Shown in pieces: positions 23,066 through 32,159 of a DNA stretch of 64,000 nt (position 1 is the first letter of the stretch; every line of letters begins with the position of its first letter). A program made the position numbers and the translations under genes. The notes below the pieces were generated by a model. It was not told the origin of the DNA. It was given only the letters and a program-made list of their open reading frames with translations, and ran no database searches. Location: assembly GCF_932294415.1 (NCBI RefSeq), contig NC_065542.1, positions 44,357,942-44,421,941 of the forward strand, given 5' to 3'. Source of the DNA: Quercus robur. Lineage: Eukaryota; Streptophyta; Magnoliopsida; Fagales; Fagaceae.

Positions 23066-23809
23066 GGCGATTTTGGCCCATTAGCATTGATTTTTAAAAT
23101 ATTTAGGCCCGAAACACTGTTTGGGAAATATATAGCGATATACCACTTTTTTAGGTACTCGAGCTTGCCAAGCTCGAGTACCATGTTTTTTTAATCCACT
23201 ATCGGCCCATATTCAAGGAGCCCTATAGTGGCGTTTTTAAGCCCTATAGTGACGTTTTCGGGCCAAAAAACGCCACTATAGGGCCCCTTGAAACTGTTAT
23301 GGGGACTTATAAAAAAAATTTGCAGGAAAACGCCGCTATAGGGCCCAAAAACGTCACTATAGGGCTTAAAAACGCCACTATAGGCCCCCTTAACCTGTTA
23401 TGGGGATTTATAAAAATTTTTTTGCAGGAAAACGCCGCTATAGGGCTCGAAAACGTCACTATAGGGATTAAAAACGCCACTATAGGGCCCCTTGAACCTG
23501 TTATGGGGACTTATAAAAAAAATTTTTGCAGGAAAACGCCGCTATAGGGCCCGAAAACGTCACTATAGGGCCCCTTAACCTGGTATGGGGGCTTAAAAAC
23601 GCCGCTATAGGGCCCGAAAACGTCACTATAGGGCTTAAAAACGCCACTATAGGGCTCCTTGAATATGGGCCGATAGTGGATTAAAAAAACATGGTACTCG
23701 AGCTTGGCAAGCTCGAGTACCTAAAAAAGTGGTATATTGCTATATATTTCCCAAACAGTGTTTCGGGCCTAAATATTTTAAAAATCAATGCTAATGGGCC
23801 AAAATCGCC
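23066..23809. mobile_element. Mutator-like foldback element, non-autonomous and young
   Basis: The 9-bp direct repeat TACAAAACC flanks the element exactly (23057-23065 and 23810-23818), the length expected of Mutator-like insertions. The terminal inverted repeats run 23066-23264 and 23611-23809. Comparing all 199 bases by eye, I saw one mismatch. Each arm begins GGCGATTTTGGCCCATTAGC and holds a 29-bp palindrome built on GGTACTCGAGCTTG (23154-23182 and 23693-23721). The middle is a tandem array of about 102-104 bp. No transposase is present. The near-identical arms imply a recent insertion. It sits inside the hAT element. Confidence 0.92.
23230..23660. repeat. CTATAG-centred tandem array inside the Mutator-like element
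   Basis: Repeats of about 25 bp built on AACGCCGCTATAGGGCC, AACGTCACTATAGGGC and AACGCCACTATAGGGC are grouped into larger units of about 102-104 bp, each ending in a T/A-rich spacer and TGCAGG. The open frame across it (23299-23547) is a repeat product. Confidence 0.85.
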
Positions 23810-24560
23810 TACAAAACCAGCCAGGGAGGGCCCAAACAAACAAAGTTATCTTAAGTTCTTAACAAATAAAAGCCCAAATATTTATAATTTTATACCTGAT
23901 TCCTGAACCTCAGAACCTGATACGGTGAGGTGAGCGGTTGAGACTTGAGAGAGGCGGAGAGCAGAGAATCAGAGAGAGGCTGAGGCGGTTCAGCTGGAGA
24001 CTAGAGAGAGGCGGAGAGCAGAGACTAGAGAGAAAGGTAAAATTTTTAGGGTTTTGAGTGGATTTATTTGTTTTGATTTGTGATTGTTTTGTGGTTAATC
24101 TCTTAGATCGGATTTGTAGTTTATCTGGTTGATTTTTGGTCAATGATTTTGTTTAGAACCAATGTTTAATAGGATTTACCAAAAATTTTTGTTTTTTTTG
24201 GTTAAAAGGATGTGCCAGATTATTTTTGTAATTCATTTGAAACTAAATCCTCTACTACCCGGTTGGTTCTTTTCTAAAATTTTGGGACTTGGGGGCCTTA
24301 GGCAATTGCCTAACTCGCCTAAGGGAAGGGCCGGCCCTGGATAGGGCTAGCCACTATGATCAAGATTGTTTATTTGAAATGTTTTAATCTTAAATTTTTA
24401 TTTATATTCATGAAGGAATGATGAAGTTTAATAAAAAAAACTTGAAAATACTGATCATATTGGGTAGTGGGTACCATTTCCTTATAAACACAAAAGCCCC
24501 ATAATGTAGTTCTTTTTTGTTGTTGTTGTTATTGTTATTGTGAAGTATGGAAAATAGAGG

Positions 24561-25049
24561 CTAGGATGCACGGATACTCTGATTTTGCTCAAATACCCGT
24601 ATCTGATACGTATGGTATGGATAACTTTTCATGTGTTGCCCAATTCACTGATACGATACACCAGTGATATGGCTTGGATATGGTTGTAACCCAAACCTTG
24701 ATAGTGAGAGAGAGCCGAAACTTGTAAGAGTTTTTATTTAAATTTTTTTATATATTGGTTTCAATATTGAATGCTTATCTAGTTATCTTTTATTTACCCT
24801 TTTGGATCTTACTTTATATTCTAAACATCATGTAACGGCCATGAAGTCACTTTATTATTCATTATTGCTATTAAATTGATGTATGCTTAACAATATATGA
24901 AAAATAAATGCTTAACAATATGTAAAAAATATAAATAAAATATTTAATAAGTAATTAATACACGTATCTCCGCCGCATTGTATCCTAGTTTTTCAGGAAT
25001 TGTCGTATCGTATTATACCCATAAACATACCTGTACATGTGCATCTTAG
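24561..25049. mobile_element. hAT-like MITE of 489 bp
   Basis: Starts CTAGGATGCACGGATAC and ends GTGCATCTTAG, so the terminal 11 bases are inverted repeats with one mismatch. Flanks AATAGAGG (24553-24560) and AATAGAGT (25050-25057) match at 7 of 8 positions, an 8-bp duplication as hAT elements make. No coding content. Confidence 0.75.
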
Positions 25050-25442
25050 AATAGAGTTTGGGCCTTGGTTCAATAGCAAGTGCCTTGTATCCAAAATGGC
25101 GGGATTTTGAGTCTCTGGAATCACCTTTGTAAAAAATAATTGGAGGTAGATTGCCTACTAATCACCTCTCTTAAACTCTATAAAAGTAGTTTTGTGCGTT
25201 GGGTACAATCTTTTTTTATCGAGAAGTATGGATTAATAGTGTAATGCAAGATTTCTGTGATGTTTTCGTATTGAAATGAGTATAAGAATAGGGTGGCTTG
25301 ATGTGGTTGCAGTTTAGTTTAGGGTGATGGATGGTTATCAAGCAAAGCTGCTTGTGTTTGTTTCATCATTTTAAACTCTTAAACTAAATTCTGTGTGTTA
25401 ATCTGGAGTAACTTCACTTTGGTGTCAGGTATAATATTGAGG

Positions 25443-25862
25443 ATGGAAACACAGAAAAGTCCCGCTGAAAAACAGACTTCACCTGCTGCCACAACCCCAC
25501 CACCTATCACTTCATGTCGAAAGAAGAAGAATGAGCAAGCCACATTCCTGGAGGATGTGAAGGACCACATCGATGAGTTCATCAATGCATCTATGGATGA
25601 ACACAAATCTTGCTTTAAGAAGACTGTCCAAAAGGTCTTTTTATTTTTACCCCTTTCAACTTCATCCTCCTTGTGTTACCCGTCTTTGCTTGTTACTCAT
25701 TGTTTAGTTGAAATTCAGTTTCAACTGTTTGTGTTTGTTACTGATCATGTAGTTGAAATTCAATTTCAGATGTTTGGAATGTCAAAGATTGTTGCAGAGA
25801 GGAGTTCTGAAACTAAGGAAGTTGTAAGCACTCTGCCCCTTCAAACAACGGTTTCAGATTAG
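25443..25862 (+). CDS. Small conserved-looking plant protein, 94 residues, function unknown
   Basis: Two exons, 25443-25634 and 25770-25862, separated by a 135-bp GT-AG intron, with phase 0 kept. Residues 1-35 are low-complexity and polar (METQKSPAEKQTSPAATTPP). Residues 35-64 look conserved and helical (FLEDVKDHIDEFINASMDEH, then KSCFKKTVQK). Exon 2 gives MFGMSKIVAERSSETKEVVS and a C-terminus LPLQTTVSD. There is no signal peptide or membrane span, so it is probably soluble. I believe such FLEDVKDH...MFGMSK proteins are widespread in land plants but cannot name a function. The ATG at 25443 is chosen because the upstream codons (MLIWSNFTLVSGIILR) look like leader, and a CAG just upstream (about 25429) could be a leader-intron acceptor. 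Confidence 0.7.
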   Translation: METQKSPAEKQTSPAATTPPPITSCRKKKNEQATFLEDVKDHIDEFINASMDEHKSCFKKTVQKVFLFLPLSTSSSLCYPSLLVTHCLVEIQFQLFVFVTDHVVEIQFQMFGMSKIVAERSSETKEVVSTLPLQTTVSD

Positions 25863-27829
25863 AATCTCTCCCCTCTGTTGATAGCTTGCTGCTTGGTTTT
25901 AGAAACAAGATTTTGGTAAAGGATAACAAGTTGTGCCATATGTGACTGTTAAAATCTTAATCTGAATATCATTCTTGGATATTATGTAGAAGTTCCATAA
26001 ACAACAGACACTGTTCATGAGCATTATGTGGTTTTGCTACTCAGGTCTTGTTTAGTGACTGCTCCTACTAATTGTTGAATCTAGTGGGGAATCAGTTTGT
26101 TGTCGAAGCTATTATAACCTCTCTGAAGCATATTTGCCTAAGCTCTCTAGGAAATGTTAGTGATGGTTTTCATCTCATGGGAGATCATCTAAAAGCCCTT
26201 GTACTTCTAAAATATGTTGACTTCTCCACATCTATGATTATGGCCTAGGTGTTACGAAAGGGCCTCTGAAAGGCACTTCCACACATATTAATGGGAAAGA
26301 CTAGTATGAAATTGTGAAAGATCTCGCAAACGCTTTTTTTTTTTTGTTTGGGGGGGGGGGGGGGGGGGGCGGTGTGGGTAGGGTAGGGGGGAACTAGAAA
26401 AAGAAGAAAAAACATTTATAGTTTTATACAAAGAAAAAAATTGGCTCCAAACATGTTTGGAATTTTGGACTCCAACCACCAATAGGAATATTACATTTCT
26501 TCTTATCATGTGAAATGCACAATAAGACAATTTTTATTAATTTTCCTAATTAAATTAGCTTCTTTTTATTTTTTATTTTTGAGAAGAAAAACTGATGTCG
26601 TCTAATTTTGTAACGAAAATTATAGTGTAGCTAAGGTTGTCAATCCACTGAGAAAAGGAAAACAAGAACATGTCAAAAGCACCAATAATATGTAGAAAAA
26701 TATGATTGAAACTTAGGAAAAATATAGTTTGGTAAATTCAGTAATTAAAATCACTAAGGTGTTAGGGTTTATCCACTAATATTGTTAGGCATCTTCTACC
26801 AATCCAATTTAGTACACAATCAGGTAAGTAAATATACAAATTATCCGATTGAAAGATTTAGAAATAAGCTTTATTAATAAAACTCTCTTTGGTTGATTAT
26901 ATTCATCAATTATTCCAACAATTTAGAGGCAATACTATATCTAACAAGATTACTATTTTTTACTAGAGAGATTATAAAACCCTATTTTGACAATAAGAAG
27001 ATTTTCAAGAATAAACTTATGAAAGAATTATAAATCAAATATCAATCTAATAAAACAATTATAAAAAGAGAACAATTGATTTCAATGATCAAAATGTGAA
27101 AAACATGCTTGGATTGAATAGTGGACAACTTACAACATTGAGAATTTACCCCTAACCCTAGCTTAGGTTCTTAAACTTCTATAGAAAATAAAAACTCTCA
27201 AAATTAATGAAAAATAAGGTTTCCCAGCAGCCAAAAACGTGGCTGCCTTTGTATCCCTTTAATATTTATAACATTCAAAACCCTAAAATACATGCATCCC
27301 AAAAGGGAAAATATAAAATGTAATTCCCGTTTTTGAACAGTGGGTTAACTTCAAGTCGGTTTTGGCCTTTAACACGGCAGATTCTGAAGTTTTGGTAAAC
27401 TACAAAGTTTTAGATCTTTAAGTCCTCTTTCCGTGGTCACAAGAATCAAGTCAATCTGATATCGGAGTAAAAAGATATGGCCAAAATACCAAAACTGGTC
27501 AGAAAATTTTCATGCCAGGATTTTTCCATCTTTGGCTCAAACGAATTTCTCTCTTTCCTTTTATGTTTCTACACATCTTTGACTCACTAAATTTTTCAAA
27601 AGCCACTTCTCAACTGATTTTCACCCTTGAATTCTCTTGGTTTCATGTTTGCATGCTTAGTCATTAGTTTAAATCTCCTACAAGAGAAAAATACACATAA
27701 TGAATTTATTTTAGAGAATACTTGCAAACTCTTATATTTACATGTAAATGTGGGAGTAAACACAAAATAGGTATGATAATGTCTACCAAAACTAAGATAA
27801 TATTGTACTTTTAAGTTATTATAAAAAAT
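25863..27829. other. 3' flank of the small gene, then AT-rich DNA without a gene
   Basis: The first few hundred bases probably hold the 3' untranslated region. A T-run followed by about 20 G lies at 26335-26370. Past 26540 the sequence is AT-rich with no protein-like frame. The stretch at about 27320-27540 is GC-richer and may be an unrecognised repeat. Confidence 0.4.
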
Positions 27830-27906
27830 TAAAAAACTTTATTAAGACAAACTGTCTATGTCAGCCCGAAAAATAGAAGAACACTTTGGTGGAATAGTTT
27901 CCATCC
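27830..27906 (-). mobile_element. Short LINE 3'-end fragment
   Basis: On the plus strand, GAACACTTTGGTGGAATAGT and TTCCATCCACAC mirror the 3' part of the LINE at about 17735-17770 (AACTTGTGGTGGAACATTCG, then TATCCATACAAC). This is probably a small related fragment; about 75 bases are recognisable. Confidence 0.45.
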
Positions 27907-27950
27907 ACACAGGGACCGAACCAAAATTTTGATTGAGGGGGGGGGGGGGC
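27904..27950 (+). mobile_element. Candidate hAT-type terminus with G run
   Basis: CAGGGACCGAACCAAAATTT followed by TGATTGAGGGG resembles left ends of plant hAT elements. I did not find a convincing partner end, so it may be a fragment. Confidence 0.35.
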
Positions 27951-28242
27951 TAGAATTGAATTTTTTTTTTATTTTTAATGAAAATGCAAATTACCGTCCA
28001 TTTGGCACTAATAAACTATCAACACGCTAATATGCAATTAGAAAAATGCTAAAACTATTAGAAAATTAAAAGAAAAAATTACAAATTGATGTGGTAATTA
28101 ATGTAATTAGTGTCATTTCAATAAAATAATAAATTAGTATTTATATTAATTTTTGTAATTGATAACACATCAATTTATAAGGCTTATATAGTAAAATATG
28201 TATTATACCAAATATCACTCATTCAATTAGGAGAATGAATGA

Positions 28243-28319
28243 AACCATGCACAAAGTGCTTGGGGGTCTAGGAAGGAAAGGGTTCGAGCTGTGAGGTTAG
28301 CAGCATGTTGTAATTATTT

Positions 28320-28346
<27 letters not shown>
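28243..28346 (+). mobile_element. Short SINE-like retroposon with poly(A) tail
   Basis: The 18-bp direct repeat AATTAGGAGAATGAATGA flanks it exactly (28225-28242 and 28347-28364). The body is about 80 bp, has a B-box-like GGTTCGAGC, and ends in a run of about 24 A. This is the product of target-primed insertion. The short body suggests a 5'-truncated SINE; I cannot name the family. Confidence 0.8.
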
Positions 28347-28351
<5 letters not shown>

Positions 28352-28473
28352 GGAGAATGAATGAGAGTTGAGAGAGGGTAGAGAGCTCTCTACTTAAGAG
28401 AGAATTGTTTAAAAACAAAGGTTGTCAATTTCGTACGATGACCGTTTCGGTTTGGTTAAGGAAATAATGTGTT

Positions 28474-28546
28474 TGGGTATCAATCAAATACCATTTCGAC
28501 ATTATTTACAACAATAGTTGGGTATCAATCAAATACCATTTCGACT
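28474..28546. repeat. Direct repeat of 28 bp
   Basis: TTGGGTATCAATCAAATACC plus ATTTCGAC occurs twice, at 28474-28501 and 28519-28546. Confidence 0.8.
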
Positions 28547-28619
28547 TGGTTTTTTTCTAAATGAATGGAACTCGACTGTCACAAAATACACATATGTGCT
28601 TATGATGAATGTTCAAGTT

Positions 28620-29000
28620 TTCAATCAAACCATGTAGCCAAAGAGCCCCCTTGATGACTACAATCAAACCCATGTATTCAGCTGTAGTGGTTGCCAATGC
28701 AATAGCCTACTGCAGTATCAACCTCCAACTCACCAATGCTTTAGCAAATGTAAGTAGCTCATAGTAGAATGGTGCTTATCTAGATCCTTGACATAGTCTG
28801 AATCAATGTGTCTTCTAAAAGATTCATCTCTCTCAAACTTCAAACCCAAGTCATCTCAAGATCCATATAGCAGCTTGCAAATGATCCTTCCTTAGATCAT
28901 GCAAATAACAACTAACCATGCTAATAGCCTGAGAAATGTCAGGCCGCGTACATACCATTACAAATATGAGGCTGCCAACCAAACTGGTATTAGAGCTTCA
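28620..29000 (-). mobile_element. Ty1/copia pol fragment (fossil), reverse transcriptase/RNase H region
   Basis: Read on the minus strand, the stretch has the character of the end of a Copia reverse transcriptase and the start of its RNase H region. It is broken, with no LTRs beside it, and looks old. Confidence 0.6.
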
Positions 29001-29990
29001 ATTATCACAAAAATAACAGAAAAGACATTTCTTTGTATTCTACAGTGTCAATGGTTAAATAGAATGACAAAAGAGAAGACATTAAATAACATGAGTTATT
29101 CTTTTCTAAGTAACTATGACAATGAAAAATGGTATACCGTTAATATCTAAGTTGGGATTTAGAGAACAAATTCTATTGTTGCAGCAGATTAGGTCACCAA
29201 TTTTCCAGATTTGAGTCATTTATTTAGGTAGCAATGATTTCTCCACTGACAACCACACTTCACATCCAGATGCAATTAGCTTTTAATGTCCTGCAAGATA
29301 CCAGCCTAAGGAATTGAAGAGCAGAATGACACTAAAGAGTATCCAACTCTTTCAGCTAGTCTAGTTTACATTTACCCGAGATTCTAGCAAATTTGTCAAC
29401 TTCAGGACCTGCACAAACAAATATACGACATAAATTTAGCCATGGGAAGAATAAAAGTAAATTTGCTAGTGAGTTGTTTAGGCTACAAGATTAAGTAACG
29501 GAGTTAGTAATAGTAAAGCTTAATATTGACTGGGCATAAAGTTGTTCAGCCTTGATTAGCAATTAGCAACTATCACTGCTGCTTTTTGAATAGACTGCAA
29601 AATTAGTTTATGTAAGCAATTTAGATTTAGCATTCATATATGTATGTTTTTCCAGGAAAACTACACACTGTATCTTGCTTCAACTTATCATGGACAATAT
29701 AGTTTTTGGTGTACGAACTACAACTTTTGATAAGTAATAAGCTTGATTGAGACCAAAATAGAATCACCCAAATCAGGCAGGAAGTAATTGAATAATACAA
29801 TTAATTTAAAAACCAAATGGTGCTAATTGAATAATTGCAAATAATAGTCAACATAGAGAGAGGCATATGTTCATTGCCTTATCCACTCACTGTAGGCTAG
29901 TATCCTTCAAAATTTTGTATAAATTGGAGCACTCAAACTAGTTGACCTCTTAGTTAGGACAACAAGATTGACAAGAGGAGAAGGCTGTTA
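29001..29990. other. Intergenic DNA with no supported gene
   Basis: No protein-like frame. About 29820-29960 resembles 32855-33000 (shared text such as ATATGTTCATTGCCTTATCC versus ATATGTCCATTACCTTATCT), so the region is partly duplicated across the nested elements. Confidence 0.5.
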
Positions 29991-30249
29991 GAGCATTAGC
30001 ATTGGAGAATGCTAAACAGCAGTATTGCAAATTTTTTTGCAATACTGCTACAGTGCAATTCTAAACATAGAATTGCACTGTAGCAAGTATTGTAAAAAAA
30101 AAAAAATATTTTATCTGACTCTCTCTCCTCTGTCTCTCATCTCTCGTCTCTGTCTCTCATCTTTGTCTCTCCATCGCTGAACCAAAAACCAACACCACGG
30201 TGAAACAGCCACCCAGCACCATATCACGCCAACCCAAAAACCGAAACAG

Positions 30250-30600
30250 CCACCCGCAACCCAGCACCACAGAGCACAACCAACGATCCACGACCACCCG
30301 CAACCCATATCACGAATTCGCAACCTAGCACAGCCAACGATCCACGAGCACCCCACCCGCAACCCGTAACCCATATCACGAATTCGCAACCCAGCACAAC
30401 CAACGATCCACGAGCACACGCAACCTGCAACCCATATCACGAATTCGCAACCCAGCACAGCCAACGATCCACGAGCACCCGCAACCCATATCACGAATTC
30501 GCAACCTAGCATAGCCAACGATCCACGACTACAGAGCACAGCCACCCGCAACCCATATCACGAATTTGCGATCCACGACCCACGATCCACAACCGGAGTA
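30250..30600. repeat. Tandem array inside the outer PIF/Harbinger-type element
   Basis: About five imperfect units, roughly 55-75 bp, built on CCATATCACGAATTCGCAAC and CAACGATCCACGAGCAC. The minus-strand frame across it is a repeat product. Confidence 0.85.
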
Positions 30601-31035
30601 GTGCGAGTACGAGCCACGATCCACGACCCATGAAGTTTTGGGTTTTATTGAAGCCGAGTTGTGAAATTTAGGATATTTTGTTTGTGGGTTTTGTTGATTG
30701 ATGCGTTTTTGGTTGATCTATGAAGTTTTGGGTGTTTGAGTTGATGTTTATTGTTGGACTATTTCACCACCTTGCCGGAAATGAAGGCTTCGGCGGAAGT
30801 TACAGAGGGAAGAGAGCTTTTTTTTTTTGAGAAACAGAGGGAAGAGAGCTGAAAATGAGAGAGAGGAGAGAGATGGGAGAGAAGATATAATTTTGATATA
30901 TATTATTTTATTTTGTAAATAAATTATTTTAATGAGTAAAAAAGGAAAATAGAAGTTTGGGATGTGGAGGTATTGTAAAATAAGATGGTATAATGATAAA
31001 GTAAGTTTTTAGAATGGTAAAATAGAATAGCATTA

Positions 31036-32130
31036 GAGCATCCACATCAGTTGGTGGATACTCTTCTATAATACAAAAACTTCCTCATTTTACACATTTT
31101 GACCAAAAAACCTCCCACATCAGCTCATGTAAACCTATGTAAAATCATCTAAAAATTTCCATGAGTTACAGTAACCGTGCATATATACACAGTTACTGTA
31201 GCTCGTCTATACATTATTATAATAATTTCTAATTTCGCTCGTTCTTTTCTCTCTCTTCTCCATTTGCACAACCAACACCCTCATCATCATCTGCTTCTTC
31301 CTCTGATACACACACTCCCACAGTCAAAATCAAAAATCAACCACAAAAATCAAAAATCAACCACAAAATCAACAACAAAATCACCCAGAAACACCACAAA
31401 ACCAAACACACCCACACACGGACACACCAACGGAGACAGAGAGAGTGGATCGGAACTTGTGGCAGATCGGCGTGCTTGGATCGGAGTGCTTGGATTGGCG
31501 TTCTTCTCACCGTGCTTGGATCGGAGACAGAGAGAGTGGATCGGCACTTGTGGCGGATCGGCGTGCTTGGATCGGAGTGCTTGGATCGGAGTTCTTCTCG
31601 CCGTGCTTCGATCGGAGACAGAGAGAATGGATCGGCGCTTGTGGCGGATCGGCGCGCTTGGATCGGAGTGCTTGGATCGGCATTCTTCTCGTCGTGCTTG
31701 GATCGGAGTTCTTCTCGGCGCCGTGCTCCTTGCTTGGATCGAAAGTTCAGAATGTTTGGAATAGAGAGGAGTGAAAATCTTGGAATAGAGAGGAGTTTCA
31801 GAGAAACTCTAGAACAGAGTCTCGTGAGTGGAGAGAGAGAGAGAGAGGCTCGTGAGTGGAGAGTGGAGAGAGAGGGTATGGGGAGATAGACCAAGAGGGA
31901 GAGATCGGGTATGGAGAGATAGAAGAGAGAGAGAAAGCGCGTATAAAAACGGGTAATGGGTTAGGTGAGAAATAATAAAATAATTAAGAAAATTGATTAT
32001 TTAAATAAGAGAGGTGATAGAATAGATGAACTGATATGGGTGTTTTGTAACAATGATGGTGTAAAATAGAAAAAATAGGTTTTTGGTGTAAAATAGACGG
32101 AATCTTTTAGACGAGCTGATGTGAATGCTC
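31036..32130. mobile_element. PIF/Harbinger-type non-autonomous element (inner of the nested pair)
   Basis: The left end GAGCATCCACATCAGTTGG and right end GAGCTGATGTGAATGCTC are inverted matches. TTA flanks both ends (31033-31035 and 32131-32133), and removing the insert restores a continuous outer element reading GCATTAGCATTGG. It is 1095 bp, has a tandem array in its middle, and carries no transposase. Confidence 0.9.
31440..31745. repeat. Tandem array inside the inner PIF/Harbinger-type element
   Basis: Roughly three imperfect units of about 95 bp built on GTGGCGGATCGGCGTGCTTG and GATCGGAGTGCTTGGATCGG. Open frames on both strands (up to 195 codons) run through it only because the repeat lacks stops. 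Confidence 0.88.
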
Positions 32131-32159
32131 TTAGCATTGGTCCAATGCTAATGCTCTTA

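Larger units (their letters stand above)
18893..24339. mobile_element. hAT-type DNA transposon, non-autonomous, with rearranged left end
   Basis: The left terminus CAGGGGTGGCCCTAGACA starts at 18893 after GATAGGGC (18885-18892). A second left terminus, CAGGGGCGGCCCTAG, starts at 20451 after GATAGGGT (20443-20450). The right terminus ends GGGCCGGCCCTG at 24339 and is followed by GATAGGGC (24340-24347). The 8-bp duplication and CAGGG...CCCTG ends are hAT hallmarks. GGCCTAAGGCGA near the left ends also pairs with TCGCCTAAG near the right end. No transposase frame is visible. The interior holds microsatellite-like arrays, leader-like GA/CT-rich pieces (about 20100-20170 and 23930-24060) and a Mutator-like insertion at 23066-23809. 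Confidence 0.85.
29991..32156. mobile_element. PIF/Harbinger-type non-autonomous element (outer of a nested pair)
   Basis: Terminal repeats GAGCATTAGCATTGGAGAAT and, at the right, GGTCCAATGCTAATGCTC are inverted matches. TTA flanks both ends (29988-29990 and 32157-32159), the usual 3-bp target of this superfamily. Without the inner insertion it is about 1068 bp. Its middle carries a tandem array (30270-30590). No transposase is present. Confidence 0.88.

Noticed and set aside
23299-23547. Open frame with repeated NATIGPL words
   Set aside because: Repeat product of the array inside the Mutator-like element.
30111-30551. A 146-codon minus-strand frame with repeated CEFVIWVAG words
   Set aside because: Product of the tandem array in the outer nested element.
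31177-31894. Open frames of 185 and 195 codons on opposite strands
   Set aside because: They mirror each other through a GC-richer tandem array inside a PIF/Harbinger-type element and have no domain-like content.
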